A stretch of 64,000 nucleotides of DNA from Lyophyllum atratum (GCA_014905825.1 JACGCN010000015.1:682001-746000), one strand, 5' to 3'; shown: positions 12,454 through 25,279, numbered from the stretch's first letter. A program made the numbers and translations. Notes: generated by a model from the letters alone, not told the origin.

Positions 12454-13038
12454 TAGAGCCAGCCAATGATTCGAGAAAGTGTGGGGTTATGAAGTTGCGA
12501 TTGTTGGCAGAAGCAAGCGTGGATGTTTGCGTTGCTTTCGTCTTATTGACTATTGTTTGTCGGCGACTTCAAATAATGGCTCTCGCCGTTATCCACTTTC
12601 CGACGCTAACTGGAATTTGAAATGGATCGAACTTGACCAGGCTATGACAACAGTCGAATTACTGTCACAGTGCGTACGCAGCATAACAACTTCCCTCTGC
12701 ACACATGAAGCTACTCGGAGAGTCGGAATGGTCACCAGCAAATAGTATAGTATGAGTTCTAAAATAAGCTGCTCTGGGTCATTGACGAATAGGCCCATCC
12801 GCATTGCCAGGCAAGGAGGCTCGCTCAAGTCTCGAAGCGAGAAATGCGGCTCTGGGCATGGATTTGACGACCTGATGTGCCTGTTCGAATTCTGCGTCGA
12901 GTCAACTCTTGTCGTGATCGTATGCTCAACTTTAGCAGATCTAGTATTTTCCATCATAATGTTATAGGATACCTGAGGACATTTGTGACGATGGAAATGT
13001 ATGATTCACGGACAAAAGAAAACGTACAAAATACACCT
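12454..13038. other. intergenic, no gene seen
   Basis: Between the V-ATPase start and the stop of the first DUF4246 gene. Short frames on both strands match nothing. A longer plus-strand frame that runs through 12877-13485 is mainly the antisense of the DUF4246 last exon. Confidence 0.5.
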
Positions 13039-15114
13039 CTAATGTTCACACAGCGAAAACGTATGCTGCTTGAACGCCTCGCCTTGCATAACTACGAATA
13101 CCTTCCGCTCTTCGATGAGTGTAAGCCGCAACTCCTTAGCCTCCTCCAAACCGATGGGGAATTCTTCGACGTCACCAAATATATGTTCCTGTATCTCGAC
13201 CGGGAGTGCACTGAGTGCGCTATTCCTCTCTCTGACAGCAGCACTCCACCAGTCTCTTTGCTGACATGGCACATTGGCGGTAGAGATGATGGTTATGTTT
13301 GGGTCCACAAGGAAAAGAGCGAGTATTTTTCGATGACCAGGCTTCGTACGGTCTACCAGTTGAAATGGTTGGACTTGATGCTGCAGTACATTGGGCCACG
13401 TAAGGAGGCGGCCTTCGGGCGTGGAGACAGCTCCGACGTATTGAACACCCGGACCACTTCTTTGGCATCCATATACCTCTTGTAGCCAGACCGTATCCTG
13501 CGATGTAGCAGCCAGATATGTGTCTGATTGCTGGCGAAATGCAAGTTGGCTGGCAGTGATGTTTTCGCTGTCGTAGTAATATATCGCTGAAGCACAAATG
13601 TGTTCATTCTATGCATTTGGTCAGACTATTTAGATAGATCAAAAGCGATTTTACAACTCACTAGCTGGCCTTCAACATGCCAAGAGCCGCCGTCGTATTT
13701 GGGCTTTTCGGGCGTTAGATGGATATTCGCAAGCTTGACGATTATCTGAAGGCCTCGATCTGCGTAATCTTTCCAGATGTTCACATGCCCATCCTGTGCG
13801 GCATTTTGGGAACCCTCCACGAAATTTAGGCAGTAACTGGAAAGCGGAGGCACAAAAGCTCCAGGCTCGGGTTTAACGACGATGCGATTGTCGTACCACC
13901 AGTCTTCTCTCCGACTATAAAGATCGTCCTCGTCCTCGCCCTCCTCCGGCTGTGGTCCCACAGTCGAATCAGGCCAATTTTCAAGATCGGGGTCATATTC
14001 CCAGGGGACGTCTGGGAAGCGGTTGTATCGATGGTCTGCGTGTTCCAAAGGTGTGAGAGTCATGTTCCACAAAGGAATCGTATGAGAGATGATTTCTTCG
14101 ATGACACCGTATAGTTTCTTGTGTTTGCCAGGGTGAAGATTATTGATGTAACTCATAATCCTATGGGGAGAGTGAGAACAGCGAGGACCCGGAAGAGATT
14201 GTAACCTTACTTGACATGGCCTTCACCACCGGAAATGTCGACGTCGCAGGGTAACCATTGAAATTGTCTGCTGAAGGGGGGTGCAGATATGTGTGGATCT
14301 GACCAATCATACAAAGGTTTATCAGGCACAACAGTCTCGTCCTCTGGAGGTATGGGGATGACCACCCCTTCTCCACTCCGTTTGACACAATCATCAAGAC
14401 CAACTAGGCAGTCTGGAAGGACTCGCGTACGCCCGTAGATCAAGGGGAAGAGTGACGGATGTACGAGGTCAAGAACCTTGCCGTCGGACCCAGGATGCCA
14501 GTCCATATCTCGTGCAGGGACGTTCTCGAGCGGGGCGATGGCGGCCTTCAAAGCCTCCTTAAGCAACTCGGGAATGGCAGTGTCAGATTTCACGACATCG
14601 CCATTGTAAACGCTGACTGCGCCGGTCTTCTCGAAGATCGTTGCTTTATACTGAAGCTCCGCAATACACCAGTCGACCATCTTCTCCGTGATGTCATGTC
14701 CATTATCGTTGGAAAGAGCCTCCGCCTTCCATTTTGATGTGATCGTCTCATCGAACACCTGGTGTACATGTTATCCCTGCAGTTTTCGGTCAAAAATTTA
14801 GCGGCACTAACTTTCTGGTGCCAATTCGGCTTATCGGTAAGCTGGTTCATGAGCTGTAGCATCGTGAATTCGCGTAGCGTCGTGATTGGAAACCTAGGTG
14901 GCAGCCCGTCAGCCGCCATCGCCATCCGTCGAAACCTTGATATCACGTACTCCACAGTTCCATCCCTCAGTTCCACGCTATGAAGGGCATTCCTGAAGAG
15001 ATCGCGCCCGTCGCCGTTGCTTTTCCGAGGAATGAAGTTGAAAGGTAATCCGAAACCAGGCAGCTTGATTGTATCAGATGGTGAAGCATCCGACTTGGCA
15101 GCGCCTAAAGACAT
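13039..15114 (-). CDS. DUF4246 family protein, paralogue 1
   Basis: Five exons give about 620 residues starting MSLGAAKSD. Family hallmarks, in order: LPGFGLPFNFIPRK near the N-terminus, LREFTMLQLMNQLTDKPNWH, VFDETITSKWK, MVDWCIAELQYKA, a YGRTRVLPD region, FSRQFQWLPCDVDISGG, SYINNLHPGKHKKLY, VKLANIHLTPEKPKY, SWHVEGQLNEHICASA, LLTWPNVLQHQVQPF, KPGHRKILALFLVDPN and STANVPCQQRDWW. Intron positions match those in the other two copies, including a first intron after the GTVE region (donor GTACGT, 57 bp). The family has no assigned function. Spacing of His-x-Glu, a later His and a following Arg hints at a 2-oxoglutarate/Fe(II)-type fold, which is my inference. The neighbour at 15565-17641 is a tandem copy in the same orientation. 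Confidence 0.9.
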
Positions 15115-15564
15115 AGTAGGAAGGTCAGTGGGAAGGAACAAAAGCTTTGGAGAGTCATATATTAAACAAGCATACGAGTAGGAATCTAGGGTCTTGAGCT
15201 TCCGAGATCAAAACGTGGAGGTGTAGATGACATGACATGTCGATGGGCCTTGAACTGTTGTGATGGTTGTTTGATTCCCTGGAGCCATCCTATGGGCCTA
15301 TGCTGTGCGTCTAACTTCAATATTCCCTGACCATTGAACCTGCTTACGGTCTGGTTGTGCGCGTACACAAAGGCTGGCTTCTTAAAACAGCCCTCAGTCC
15401 CTATTACTGCACTTCGAGATCTTTGGGGATTCCGAGTAACAAGGGCACAAGGATGGAGAAGACTGATCACTGAGTGCAGACCCGCACTGGCAAGGAGTTG
15501 GTGAAGAATTCGACGCCATAAAGAGAGCTTCCGACTACCGATACTCGAGTACATATCATCACGA
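15115..15564. other. spacer between tandem DUF4246 genes
   Basis: It has no convincing coding frame. It should hold the promoter of paralogue 1 and the 3' UTR of paralogue 2. Confidence 0.5.
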
Positions 15565-17641
15565 TCAATTCAGGCAGAAGAATTCACCATGATTGAACGC
15601 TTCATCATGCCTACCCTCAAACGACGTTCGCTCCTCTAGAAGTCTGATTCGCAAGTCCTTTGCTTCCTCCAAGCCAATCGGGAATTCTTCGGCTTCGCGG
15701 AAGATGAGGTCCTGGATTTCAATAGGAAGTGTGGTGATGGCACTGTCGCCCTGCCGTATGAGATTACTCCACCAGTCTCGCCGCTGACACGGCACGTTTG
15801 CGGTAGAGATGACGCGGATATTGGGGTCGACAAGGTAGAGCGCAAGTATTTTTTGATGGCCAGGCTTCGTCAGGTCCGCCAGCTGAAACGGGTTGGCTCG
15901 ATGCTGCAGTATGTTAGGCCAGACGAGGAGACGGCCCTCTAGCGTATCAACGGTCCCAACTTCCTGAATACCTGAGTCATCAAAATCACACCCGAAGACC
16001 TTCATCAACCACTCCTCATGCTCGCCGAGTTCGTTTATCCCTGGAAGCTGGAACTGTGAAAGACCGGTTGAAGACTGCTGACGAAATGCAAGATGGCTGG
16101 GTGTGATGTTTGCTTTGTCGTAGTAATACATCGCCGACGCACATATGTGCTCGTTCTGGGATAGTTCTTCAGCTCCCCGCAAAAAGAGTCGTTCGATGAT
16201 AATTTTTTTTGACCTACCAGCTGACCTTCAACATGCCACAACTCGCCCTTGTACTTTGGCTTCTCGGGCGTTAGATGGATGTTTATAAGCTTGACTATCA
16301 CTTGAAGGCCCCGATTGGCGTAATCTCTTTCAAGGTCTACCAATTTCTCTGGCATCGAGCGCTGACGAGTCTTTACGACACTCATGCCGTTGCTGATATC
16401 AATGATGGGAGGCGTATAACGACCGGGTTCAGGTTGGACGACGGCGCGGCCAGCGTACCTTCCCTCCAAGATAGCGCCATCGGTCGCATTGTCCGCCAGC
16501 TGCTGCTCCTCGAGGATAGGCGAGTCGTCAAGATCTGGGTGATATTTGCAAAGAACGTGTGGGAAACGGTGATGGTGAAAGCCCGTATCTTCTAGGATTG
16601 TCAGAGCCATGTTCCACAATGGGATCGTGCGGGAGATGATGTCCTCTACAGCCCTGTATAGGTCTTCATGATGGGTTGGATGAAGATTGTTGATATAGCT
16701 CTTTATTCTAGGACGCAGATGAGGCTGAAGTGAGGATCGGCAATAGTCGCCACCTACTTGACTTTATCCTCACCACCTGGAAGATCGACATCACAGGGTA
16801 ACCACTGGAATTGTCTACTGAAGGGGGGTGCAGGGTTGAATGGACCCCACCATCCACCCTTTGGCTCTGCAACAGTGTGGTCTTCTGGAGGTACGGGAAT
16901 GATCACTCCTTCACCACTCCTCTTGATACAGTCGTCAAGGCCAGTCACGCTGTCTGGAAGAACTCGAGTGCGTCCATAAGTCAAGGGGAAAAAAGACGGA
17001 TCAACAAGGTTAAGGACTACGCCGTCGGATCCAGGGTGCCAGTCCAGGTCTCGTGCAGGGACCTGTTCAAGAGGGGCAGCCGCCGCCTTCAAAGCCTCCT
17101 TTAGTGAATCAGAAACGGCAGTGTCGGATTTCATAACGCCGCCATTGTAAACATTAATGACATCCGTCTTGTCGAAGATCTTGGCCTTGTACCGCAGCTC
17201 GGCGATGCACCAGTCGACCATCTGCTCCGAGACATCGGTTCCATTGTTCCAGAGAAGGGCATCTGCCTTCCAGCTCGACATGATCGTTTCATCGAAGACC
17301 TAGTTCACCTTATTTCCAGGGCGGCTCTCTTTAGGGAAGATCGTGACGCTCACCTGCTGGTGCCAATTAGGCTTGTCCGTAAATTCATTCATCAGCCTCA
17401 ACATGGTAAATTCACGGAGTGTAGTGAGAGGCAACCTGGTAAAGTCAGTAAATGTAGAGCCCCTCCAAATGTCCGCTTGCACGCACGTAGCAGCCCCATC
17501 CCTCAAGTCTTGGCCATGCAGGGCATTCCTGAAGAGATCGCGAGCGTCGCCATTGTACTTTCGAGGAATGAAATTGAAGGGCAATCCAAAACCAGGTAGC
17601 TTGAACGGTTCAACTGACTCCTCGCCAGCACTGGAAGACAT
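15565..17641 (-). CDS. DUF4246 family protein, paralogue 2
   Basis: Same architecture and intron positions as the gene at 13039-15114, starting MSSSAGEESVEPFK and ending EFFCLN. Shared blocks: LPGFGLPFNFIPRK, TDKPNWHQQ, VDWCIAELRYKAKIF, YGRTRVLPDSVTGLDD, FSRQFQWLPCDVDLPGG, WHVEGQL, NEHICASAMYYYDKANIT, LLVWPNILQHRANPFQL and KPGHQKILALYLVDPN. In the last block the Arg of copies 1 and 3 is Gln (GHQK instead of GHRK), so if that Arg binds a co-substrate this copy may be altered. The segment between NITPSHLAFRQQ and the WPNILQH block is longer than in the other two copies. The first intron (donor GTGCGT, acceptor CAG) lies at the homologous place. Function unknown; it is probably soluble, as no signal peptide or membrane span is visible. 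Confidence 0.9.
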
Positions 17642-18055
17642 GGGGTAAGCGATGAAGACGAGAGCTACAAGTCCCTGGGGCTCGGGTTTTGTCGGTCGCA
17701 ATTCCTCGGTCTATATTTGAAGCTAGTGATACATGTCACTATGCGACGCGTTGCGTTTGCAGGCGGAGAGGATAAGTATGAAACGGTTGGAGGCGATGAT
17801 GATCATGATCGAGGTCGGACTACCTCAGCCTGGTTTGTTTGGTGTCCACAGACCCTTTTGGCATACGCCCAGCACCGTCCTCAACACAATACCGCCGTAT
17901 AAGCTCAAAAGCTTCAGATTCAGCGTATTGCAGCAATATACTCTATCACTGCACAAACGACCGAACTTTTGCTCCCAAACCACCGCGCCACACTGGCACC
18001 GACTTGAAGGGCCAAGCAAGTTGTGCTCAAGCACATACTGAATCTTGACTGAATC
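17642..18055. promoter_or_regulatory. divergent promoter region (DUF4246-2 / PFS2)
   Basis: The two flanking genes are transcribed away from each other, so this 414 bp must hold both promoters. I see no firm TATA box or operator; a TATATTTG lies near 17712 on the plus strand. Confidence 0.5.
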
Positions 18056-20222
18056 ATGGCCACCGCTCTACCTGTGCTTCTTCCGGGAGGAGCAACTCCT
18101 CGGGAGCCCGTCACCTCTCATCTAGAATGGAAACCGCAAAAGTACCTCACCGCGCCTCAACCACCACCCCAAGACGACGGGAAAATCCAAGAGCTAGAGC
18201 TGGCTAGTGCTCGCCAGATGATGGACGGGAAACTCATCAAGAAGACGCGACCGCGGCGGACTGTGGATTACAATGGGGGAATGGGGAGGTGGGCATTGGT
18301 ATGTCGCAAAGTGTCCAATTCGTTACCTGAAAGTTATACCTCCTGCCCGGTCGCAGCTACGGAAGTTACGGCCCAACCCCCGACACGTACCATACATGCG
18401 GCCTGCTCCACCGTATATCGTCGATGTATGAACACTCAGCCACGCAATACAATCTAGTTGACTGAACCTCTCAATTCTCAGCTGTTACCGCCGAAAGCCT
18501 ATCCCGACAATTCCTCGACTTCACTTTGCACGAAATTTGTGCACACGTCGACGAACAAGATCAGGTGTCCAGTGAATGTCGTCACGGTCAGTCGCAATCC
18601 CATATCACCTCCATACCCACAGCTAAAATCGCACTTGGAATGTAGTGGACGCCAGAAGGCCGACGCGTGCTCACAGGCTCAACGAGTGGAGAATTCACCC
18701 TCTGGAACGGCCTCACCTTCAACTTCGAAACGATTCTCCAAGCACACGATACCGCCATCTGCGCATTCCAATTCACCCACTCCGGAGCATACCTCGCCTC
18801 TGCCGACAAGACCGGCATCATCAAATACTTCGAACCCAACATGAACAATCTGACCGCATGGCAGGGTTCTACATCCCGGGAAGCGATTCGAGGGCTGAGC
18901 TTTAGCCCCGACGACCAGAGGTTCGCGACGGCTAGTGATGACTCCAGCGTGCGGATATGGTCTTTCCAGGAGAGTAGAGTGGAGAGCACGCTTACCGGTG
19001 CGTACTCAGCTCCTACACCATGAGGCTAAGCCGACACATCACAGGACACGGCTGGGACGTAAAATGCGTGGAATGGCATCCTACAAAAGGCCTCCTCGTG
19101 TCCGGCAGCAAAGACAACCAAATCAAATTCTGGGATCCTCGCACCGGAACAGTCCTCTCCACACTGTGCGCCTTTCCATCTCATCATCCCTTCTCCAGTC
19201 CAGAATACTCAAACCTCAAATTTACAGACACCAACACAAAAACACTATCCAAGCCCTTTCCTGGTCGCCCAACGGCAACATGGTCGCCAGCGCCTCGCGC
19301 GACCAAACCGTCCGCGTCTTCGACATCCGCGCCATGAAAGAATACCGCGTCCTCAAAGGCCACAAAAAAGAAGTCTGCTGTACGTCCCCCCCTCCCCCTT
19401 CCCTCTCTTCCCCCCTCCTAACCCCTCCCCACTACCCCAGCGGTAACATGGCACCCCACGCACCCCCTCCTCGTCTCCGGCGGCTCCGAAGGCGCCATCC
19501 TCCACTGGGACCTCGCCACGCCCGAGCCCACCTTCACCCAACCCGTCTCCCCCCCGCGCGCCACCCTCTCCCAGGCGCACGACTCCAACGTCTGGTCGCT
19601 CGCGTTCCACCCGCTGGGCCACCTCCTGGTGAGCGCGTCCAACGACCACACGACGAGGTTCTGGAGCCGCGAGAGGCCGGGGGACGCGTCGAGCATGTTT
19701 TCGGGCGGGGGGGAGAAGCCGCCGGAGGTGGGGGATGCGGAGGGGGGGGAGGAGGAGGAGGATGCGATGGTGCCTGGGTTTGGGTTTGCAGGTGGGGCTT
19801 TGGGTGGAGGGGGTGCTGGCCGTGGTGATGATAGCGGTGGTGGTGGTCCGTGGTGGGGCAAGGACGAGGACGGCGGCGGAGAAATGAGAGGGGAACCGGG
19901 ATACGAAACCGGAAGAAGGGGCGGTGGTGGCGGCGGCGGCGGCGGGTACAGTTACGGGGACGCGATATCCGCGGACGACTTCATCCCTGGCTTCGGTGCA
20001 TCGCAAGACACCAGCGTTGCAGCGCGGCAGAGTGGGCCGCTGCCCTCTCAGGAGGACATGTATGGCACTGGTCCGGAGGATTGGAGCCGTGGCGGTGGTG
20101 GCGGTGGTGGTGGCGGTGGTGGAGGGGAAGACTGGGGTCGCGGAGGGGGAGGGGGCAGTCGGCAAGGACGGTGGGGACCGCGTAGGGGTGGTGGTGGTGG
20201 TGGTGGTGGCGGTCGATATTGA
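18056..20222 (+). CDS. PFS2: polyadenylation factor subunit Pfs2 (WDR33-like), WD40 protein
   Basis: Exons 18056-18298, 18357-18425, 18482-18586, 18646-18997, 19045-19165, 19228-19379 and 19441-20222. Family marks: [15 protein letters not shown], then [28 protein letters not shown], then a run of WD40 repeats ([84 protein letters not shown]). The protein is the WD40 scaffold of the cleavage and polyadenylation factor, helping recognise the poly(A) signal and tie the nuclease and polymerase modules together. The C-terminal 200 residues are low-complexity: acidic, then long glycine runs with RGG-like pieces ending GGGGGRY. The glycine codons are mostly GGT/GGC repeats at 20091-20217. It converges with the gene at 20930. 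Confidence 0.95.
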
Positions 20223-20929
20223 GGCATCTACTTACACATGTAATACCAGTTCCAAGACGCCCTTCTCTCTCTCTCTGATCTCAAGGACGTCGCATAAGTC
20301 TAAGACGCAACATCATCTTTAGTCTCCAGCTGACCTCATAACAGATACTAGCCAATCCTTGATACGAGTTACAAGCACCACCCACTCACCCTAGTAATCA
20401 ACGCTCATGCACCCGAACCCCGTACCCACTCACACAAAACATCTCAAAAAATTCGATATTGGATACAAATCAATCACAATAGATACTACTAGTAACACCC
20501 ACCCAGCTGTAACAATCTAGCCCCCCCCCCCACCTCTATCATAATCATACAAGTACAAGTACGCTCTCTAACAACCCAGAAGTACAAAAAGAAAAAGAAA
20601 AAGATACAAGAAAATACAAAACGATACGGAAGGGTGTGGCGTTACAGGCGATGTCGATATAAAACTCGCGATCGCGATCTAGTCCATGGCGGCGTAGGCG
20701 TTATAGTGTGGCGTGTGTGCGTGGGGGGCGGGGGGAGGGGCGGTGGGCGTGATGTAGAATGTAGAGTGTACTGTCGTGTATGCGTTATGCGTAATGCGTA
20801 TGTGCGTAGTAGTAGTAAGAAATACAACCCTCGAAGTCGAACCAAACCCATCACTCGGAAATAAAAATAAGAAAAAAAGGGGACCGAAACAGATACTCAA
20901 AGATCGAAACCGCATACCCTCTCGGCCGC
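20223..20929. other. intergenic between convergent genes, simple-sequence rich
   Basis: It holds both 3' UTRs. A poly-C run lies at 20521-20532 and an A/G-rich tract at 20587-20615. I saw no gene. Confidence 0.6.
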
Positions 20930-23339
20930 TCAAACAACGACACCAACCCCCCTCGCCCCACCCACGCCCACGCCCACACCCACACCCACACCCACAGGCG
21001 GCGACACAGGCTGCGGCGTCGCCTCCCCACTCCCCATCCCCCCCTCCATCTCCATCTCACACCCCCCAACAACAATGCCATACCCATCCTCAATCCCCCC
21101 TCCCTCGATACCGACACGGGGGACAGGCTGAGGCACGTCAATGAACGTCTTCCTCTTCACATGCGGGTGCGTATGCGCGCGCGTATGTGCGTTGTTGTTA
21201 TGAGGGTGATCAGAATCCCGAGGGAGGGGAGGAAGCCGTGCGTCCGAGCCAGTGAAGAAACAGAACCTACACCCCCCCAAGTCAGCCCCATCCCACCCAC
21301 AAAAAAAGTAAAAAAAAGGAAAAAAAAACGCACTTGCTCAAAAACTCTCTATAACACTCACTCTCCCCCTCCCCATCCCCAAACACCCCCGTCGGACTAG
21401 GCGACGTCTCCCTCGAACTCCCCAACGACGGCGTCGACAGCGCACTACTCTCACTCGTGCTCGACTCGCCTCCATGCCCGTACGCCGCTGCGTTGAACCC
21501 GAGCCCGTACCCCTGCCCCTGCGGGTCGACGGGGGGGAAGGAATAACACCTCCCCTGCATCGGGGCGTCTTCCCTCCCCCTCCCCTCCCTCTCCGCATCC
21601 TCACGCGGGAAGTACCCCCTCCCATGATTCCTCCCCCCACCCCCAAGCACAGGACCAGGCACAGCAAACGGCACCCCCTCATCCCCCTCAAACCTCCTAT
21701 GCGCAGCAAACAGCGCCTCCGCCTCCTCCCCTATATCCCTCGGCGACCCCAGGGGCGGGCTCACCACGTGCCTCCCTCCCTTCTCGGGCCACGGGATGGA
21801 ATTCATGTGCGTGGGAGGAGGTGGGGGTGGGGGGAGGCGGTGGGTGGCGGGGAAGGATTGGGTGCGGGTGTGCGTGGGGGGGCGGGGGGTGTTGGAGTTG
21901 GAATTGGATGTGTTGGGGTTGGGGTGGGAGGAGGAGGTAGAGGGGGCCGTCCAGGGGTGTGTGAGGGACGTCTTGAAGTCGTATCGTAAAGTGCTGGTCG
22001 GGCGCGCGGGCTGCAGCACGACTTTCTCAAGTGTACTCCTCAGATCCGCAATATCGCTTTCTGCGGCGGACGAGCTCGAAGGGGAGGAGGAGGAGTCGCT
22101 CCCCCTCCCCTTCCCCCTCTCCCTCTCCCTCCCCCTCTCCATTGCCTTCGCTTTCTCGACATAAAACTCAGCCAAATAATCCCTCCCCCAATTATTATCC
22201 CACACCTCCCTCTCCCCCACCCCCCACCCGTACCTCACAGCAAGCCACATCCTCTTCCCCTCAATCCTCGCAAGGAGATCGTTCAGGCGGATACTGAAGA
22301 CGAAGACGTCGAAGTCGGAAGTGGGGGACGCGACGTAGCGCGCGGAGACTTCGGAGGTGGTTTGCCAAGCGTCGAAGGTGAAGCGCGCGACGACGGTTTT
22401 GGCGTAGGCGAGGTTTCGGACGCGCACGACGCCGAGGATGCTTAGGGAGTCACGCGCGAGCTTTAGCTCCTCCAACACCACGTCCTTCTTCCCATCCCCC
22501 TTCTCAGAACGCCCGGGCATATTCGGCGTATACATCGAAATGGCGAGCCCCTTCCCCGCGTCGTCAGCCGCACCACCCGCACCAAAGATGAACGAAGGAA
22601 AGTCCGTATCCGTCCCGCTCGTGTCCTCCGTGGGGGACCCGTCGCGCGACACGGCGAGGGGCTTCTGCTCGGCGAGGAACAGCTTGACGTGCTCGAGCTG
22701 CGCGTCGAAGTGGACGGCTTTGGCGTGCGTGGGGGTGTTCGGCTCGCTCTTGCTGGAGAGCGGGCGGGTGGTGACCACCGATAGGGACTTGCTCGACTTT
22801 AGGGAGGACTTCACCAGCTGCCCCGACTTTTTGCGGATCAGGCGGGGCTGGGACTGGGATGCGGGGAGGACAGAGGAGGAGGGGAAGGAGAGGAGGGCGG
22901 GCGGGACGGTGTGCGCGCGGAGGTGGGGTGAGGGGGAGGGGGAGGGGCGGGGTTTTTTGAGGAGGTGGAGGGAGATGCCGGGGGTGTAGATGAGGGAGGG
23001 GCGGCGCGGGGTGGCGTTGTCGTCGGCGGGATCGCGGGATCGCTCGAGGCGGGCGTCGTGCACTGCCGGGGTGGGCGTGGAGTGCTCTGGGGGGCGGATG
23101 CCGCGTAGGCGTTTTGTGCGCAGGGAGGAGGAGGAGCTGGATGAATCGGACTCGGGGGTGGAGTGTTGGACGACGACCTTGATGGGTGGCATGTCCGGCG
23201 GGGACGAGGGAGCACTGCGGGGACGCGAGGAGAGGCGGCGGGGGATGAGAGGGAGGGGTGCGCCTGCGGAGTTCATGTTGCGGGCGAATAGGGGGTCCAT
23301 AGGAGGCGACATGCGGTGGGCTGTAATGGTAGCGATCAT
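20930..23339 (-). CDS. CBM21-domain protein phosphatase 1 regulatory subunit (Gac1/Pig2-like)
   Basis: Two exons, 21334-23339 and 20930-21266, joined over a 67 bp intron that restores YREFLSKFCFFTGSD. Start taken at MIATITAHRM; an inner start MSPPMDPL 9 codons later is equally possible. About residue 205 has KAVHFD, the RVxF-type PP1 docking motif. The CBM21 carbohydrate-binding domain follows at about 290-400 (ISILGVVRVRNLAYAKTVVARFTFDAWQT, then DVFVFSIRLNDLL and VWDNNWGRDYLAEF), with the conserved WDNN..Y/NY-type glycogen-binding end. Flanks are Ser/Pro-rich and disordered. Such proteins bring PP1 to glycogen and activate glycogen synthase. The tail is rich in His/Asn and has a valine-glycine run coded by a (CCCACA)n-like repeat at 20957-20998. 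Confidence 0.88.
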
Positions 23340-25023
23340 GGGGGGCTACACGCAAGGCGAGTCTCAGAAAGATATCAGTGTATGATATAAATGCTCGCCT
23401 TGCAGTCGATCACGAGAACTGTCCGCGGAGGAGGGGTGCGGACTTAGCAGGAGGGAAAGAGTCGATACCTTGGATTAGGCGATGGTAGCGTGGATACAGA
23501 CGTCCCGGGGTTATGCTGAAACCCTATTATGTCCGGATTATAGAAACATATCAACTAAATAGAAATAGAGTAGACGCAATGACGAGACCGATGACACAAG
23601 AATACACAAGAATGACCTCGCATTGATCAAACATTCTTCTCACGATAACATATCCATTCATCTCATCCGTGCATGGCATTATGCGTATGTCCACCCCTAA
23701 ATCCAGATGACCCTATTCTCCGATGATAGGGTTACCCCGTCGCATAACTCACACATCCACCCTTGGTCTCGACGTCAAAATTCCCCAAAGCTCTCACCTC
23801 CGACCACCCCGGGTTCTCGGACCTATTCCTCTCGTCGCGACCCAGATCACAGGTACCCGGTAATCGTCTTCCTCAAAACACACAAGAATACCGCAATGAC
23901 GCGCCCAATGACGGTCCCATTGCGTCGTCTCTAATTTAAAGATATAGCCGCCGCGTTCATCTGATTTGTGTCCTCGAATCCACGCGTTCGACTTTATCCA
24001 TTCACACCGACGGGGCCGCAATAATTGCGAGCGAAGCCTACCCCGCGGGCATGGCACGCTTGGGCGCTTGGCCTGGACCACCTCTCCGCGACCCTGGCTC
24101 TCAATCTCCCCCGCACGTCACATCCATCCGCATGAGCAGTACACTATGTTCTCGACGGGCGTCCGCGATTCGAGGGATGGGACAGCCACGAACCCAACAT
24201 CACACGGTCTTCGGCCACCCCGTACGCCCCTCATCTTCCTCCATTCTCATCACACTTACCGATACAAGATAGAGTTCATCAACCCAATATCTACCGCGTT
24301 CCACCCCGACTCCCTCACATTCCGTCCCATCTACCGGCACGGAGTACCTCCATCGCTACGTATTAGCAATGGCACCCATCCCGAGCCCGTCCCCGTGATG
24401 GCGGGTTATACCTCTATCGGTGTCCTTCACTCGCGCTTATGTCTCATAGGAGATGCACCCGAGACGTTTCCAGGTGCACACTTAATATCCGCCTCCATCT
24501 CTTTATCCCTCCCCCGATCCCTCCCCTTCCCATGCACATACACACATACACACACCACCCCATACGCAACGAACTCTCCCCTCCCCACATCCTTAAACTC
24601 GCAGGACGCGAGACCCGCGGACATCCCCCCCCCTGCTCATCGAGGATCCCGAGAAATGAAGGCAAGATCTACGGTTCTGTCAGAGAACACCGTGATATAA
24701 ATCACAAGTCCTATACGTCCTTCAGCCCATGGACACGGACAAGGACACAGGCACAGAAGGGACGATCCATCCTTGGCTCGCAGCGCCTCCAACTTCAATT
24801 TGGACGCGTAGCACCCCGCGACGAGCAAGCATCACCGTCCACTGTCCACTGTCTACCGTCTACCCCGCTCTCCCCTTTCACGACCCCACCACCCAACCAC
24901 TCTAATAACCCAGCTCCATCTAGACTCGTTCCTATACGCACACCCAGCGTTGCCCACACACGTACACGCCACACCTATGGTGGCCCATCAAATGTCGGGG
25001 CCAAGAGATCCCAGCCTACACAG
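23340..25023. other. 1.7 kb without recognised gene
   Basis: A plus-strand frame of 244 codons (23966-24700) is open but Pro/His/Arg-rich, with no domain and no splice logic; I treat it as non-coding. A (CA)n-like tract lies at 24534-24563. Part of the stretch should be the promoter and 5' UTR of the CBM21 gene. Confidence 0.5.
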
Positions 25024-25119
25024 TCCCTCTTAGCTCAGTGGTAGAGCGCGTCACTAGTATTCCGCAACAAATACTTCACAGTCTATGACGAGGTCAGTCG
25101 TTCAAGTCGGCTAGAGGGA
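25024..25119 (+). tRNA. tRNA-Thr(AGT), intron-containing
   Basis: The cloverleaf can be drawn in full. The acceptor TCCCTCT pairs with AGAGGGA. The D arm is GCTC-AGTGGTA-GAGC. The anticodon stem CGTCA/TGACG encloses loop CTAGTA-intron-A with anticodon AGT. The variable loop is AGGTC, and the T arm is AGTCG-TTCAAGT-CGGCT. The intron is 25 nt, directly 3' of position 37 as in eukaryotic nuclear tRNAs. The A box (TAGCTCAGTGGT) and B box (CGTTCAAGTC) needed for Pol III are present. The T stem uses a T-G pair. It is the first of a cluster of related copies. Confidence 0.9.
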
Positions 25120-25279
25120 AATGTTGGATTATGTATCGCTTTTTTTCCGTCTTCATCTTCCCTCATTGTCTCTTTCCGGAAGGGGATTACCAAGGGACTC
25201 GAGAAGGGGGGGGGGGAGTGCGCATGGAGGTCGTATTCCCTCTTAGCTCAGTGGTAGAGCGCGTCACTAGTATATACTG

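Noticed and set aside
12877..13485. A 202-codon plus-strand frame
   Set aside because: It is the antisense of the last exon of DUF4246 paralogue 1 and adds no domain of its own.
23966..24700. A 244-codon plus-strand frame
   Set aside because: Pro/His/Arg-rich, no domain, no splice partners; likely chance in a C-rich leader.
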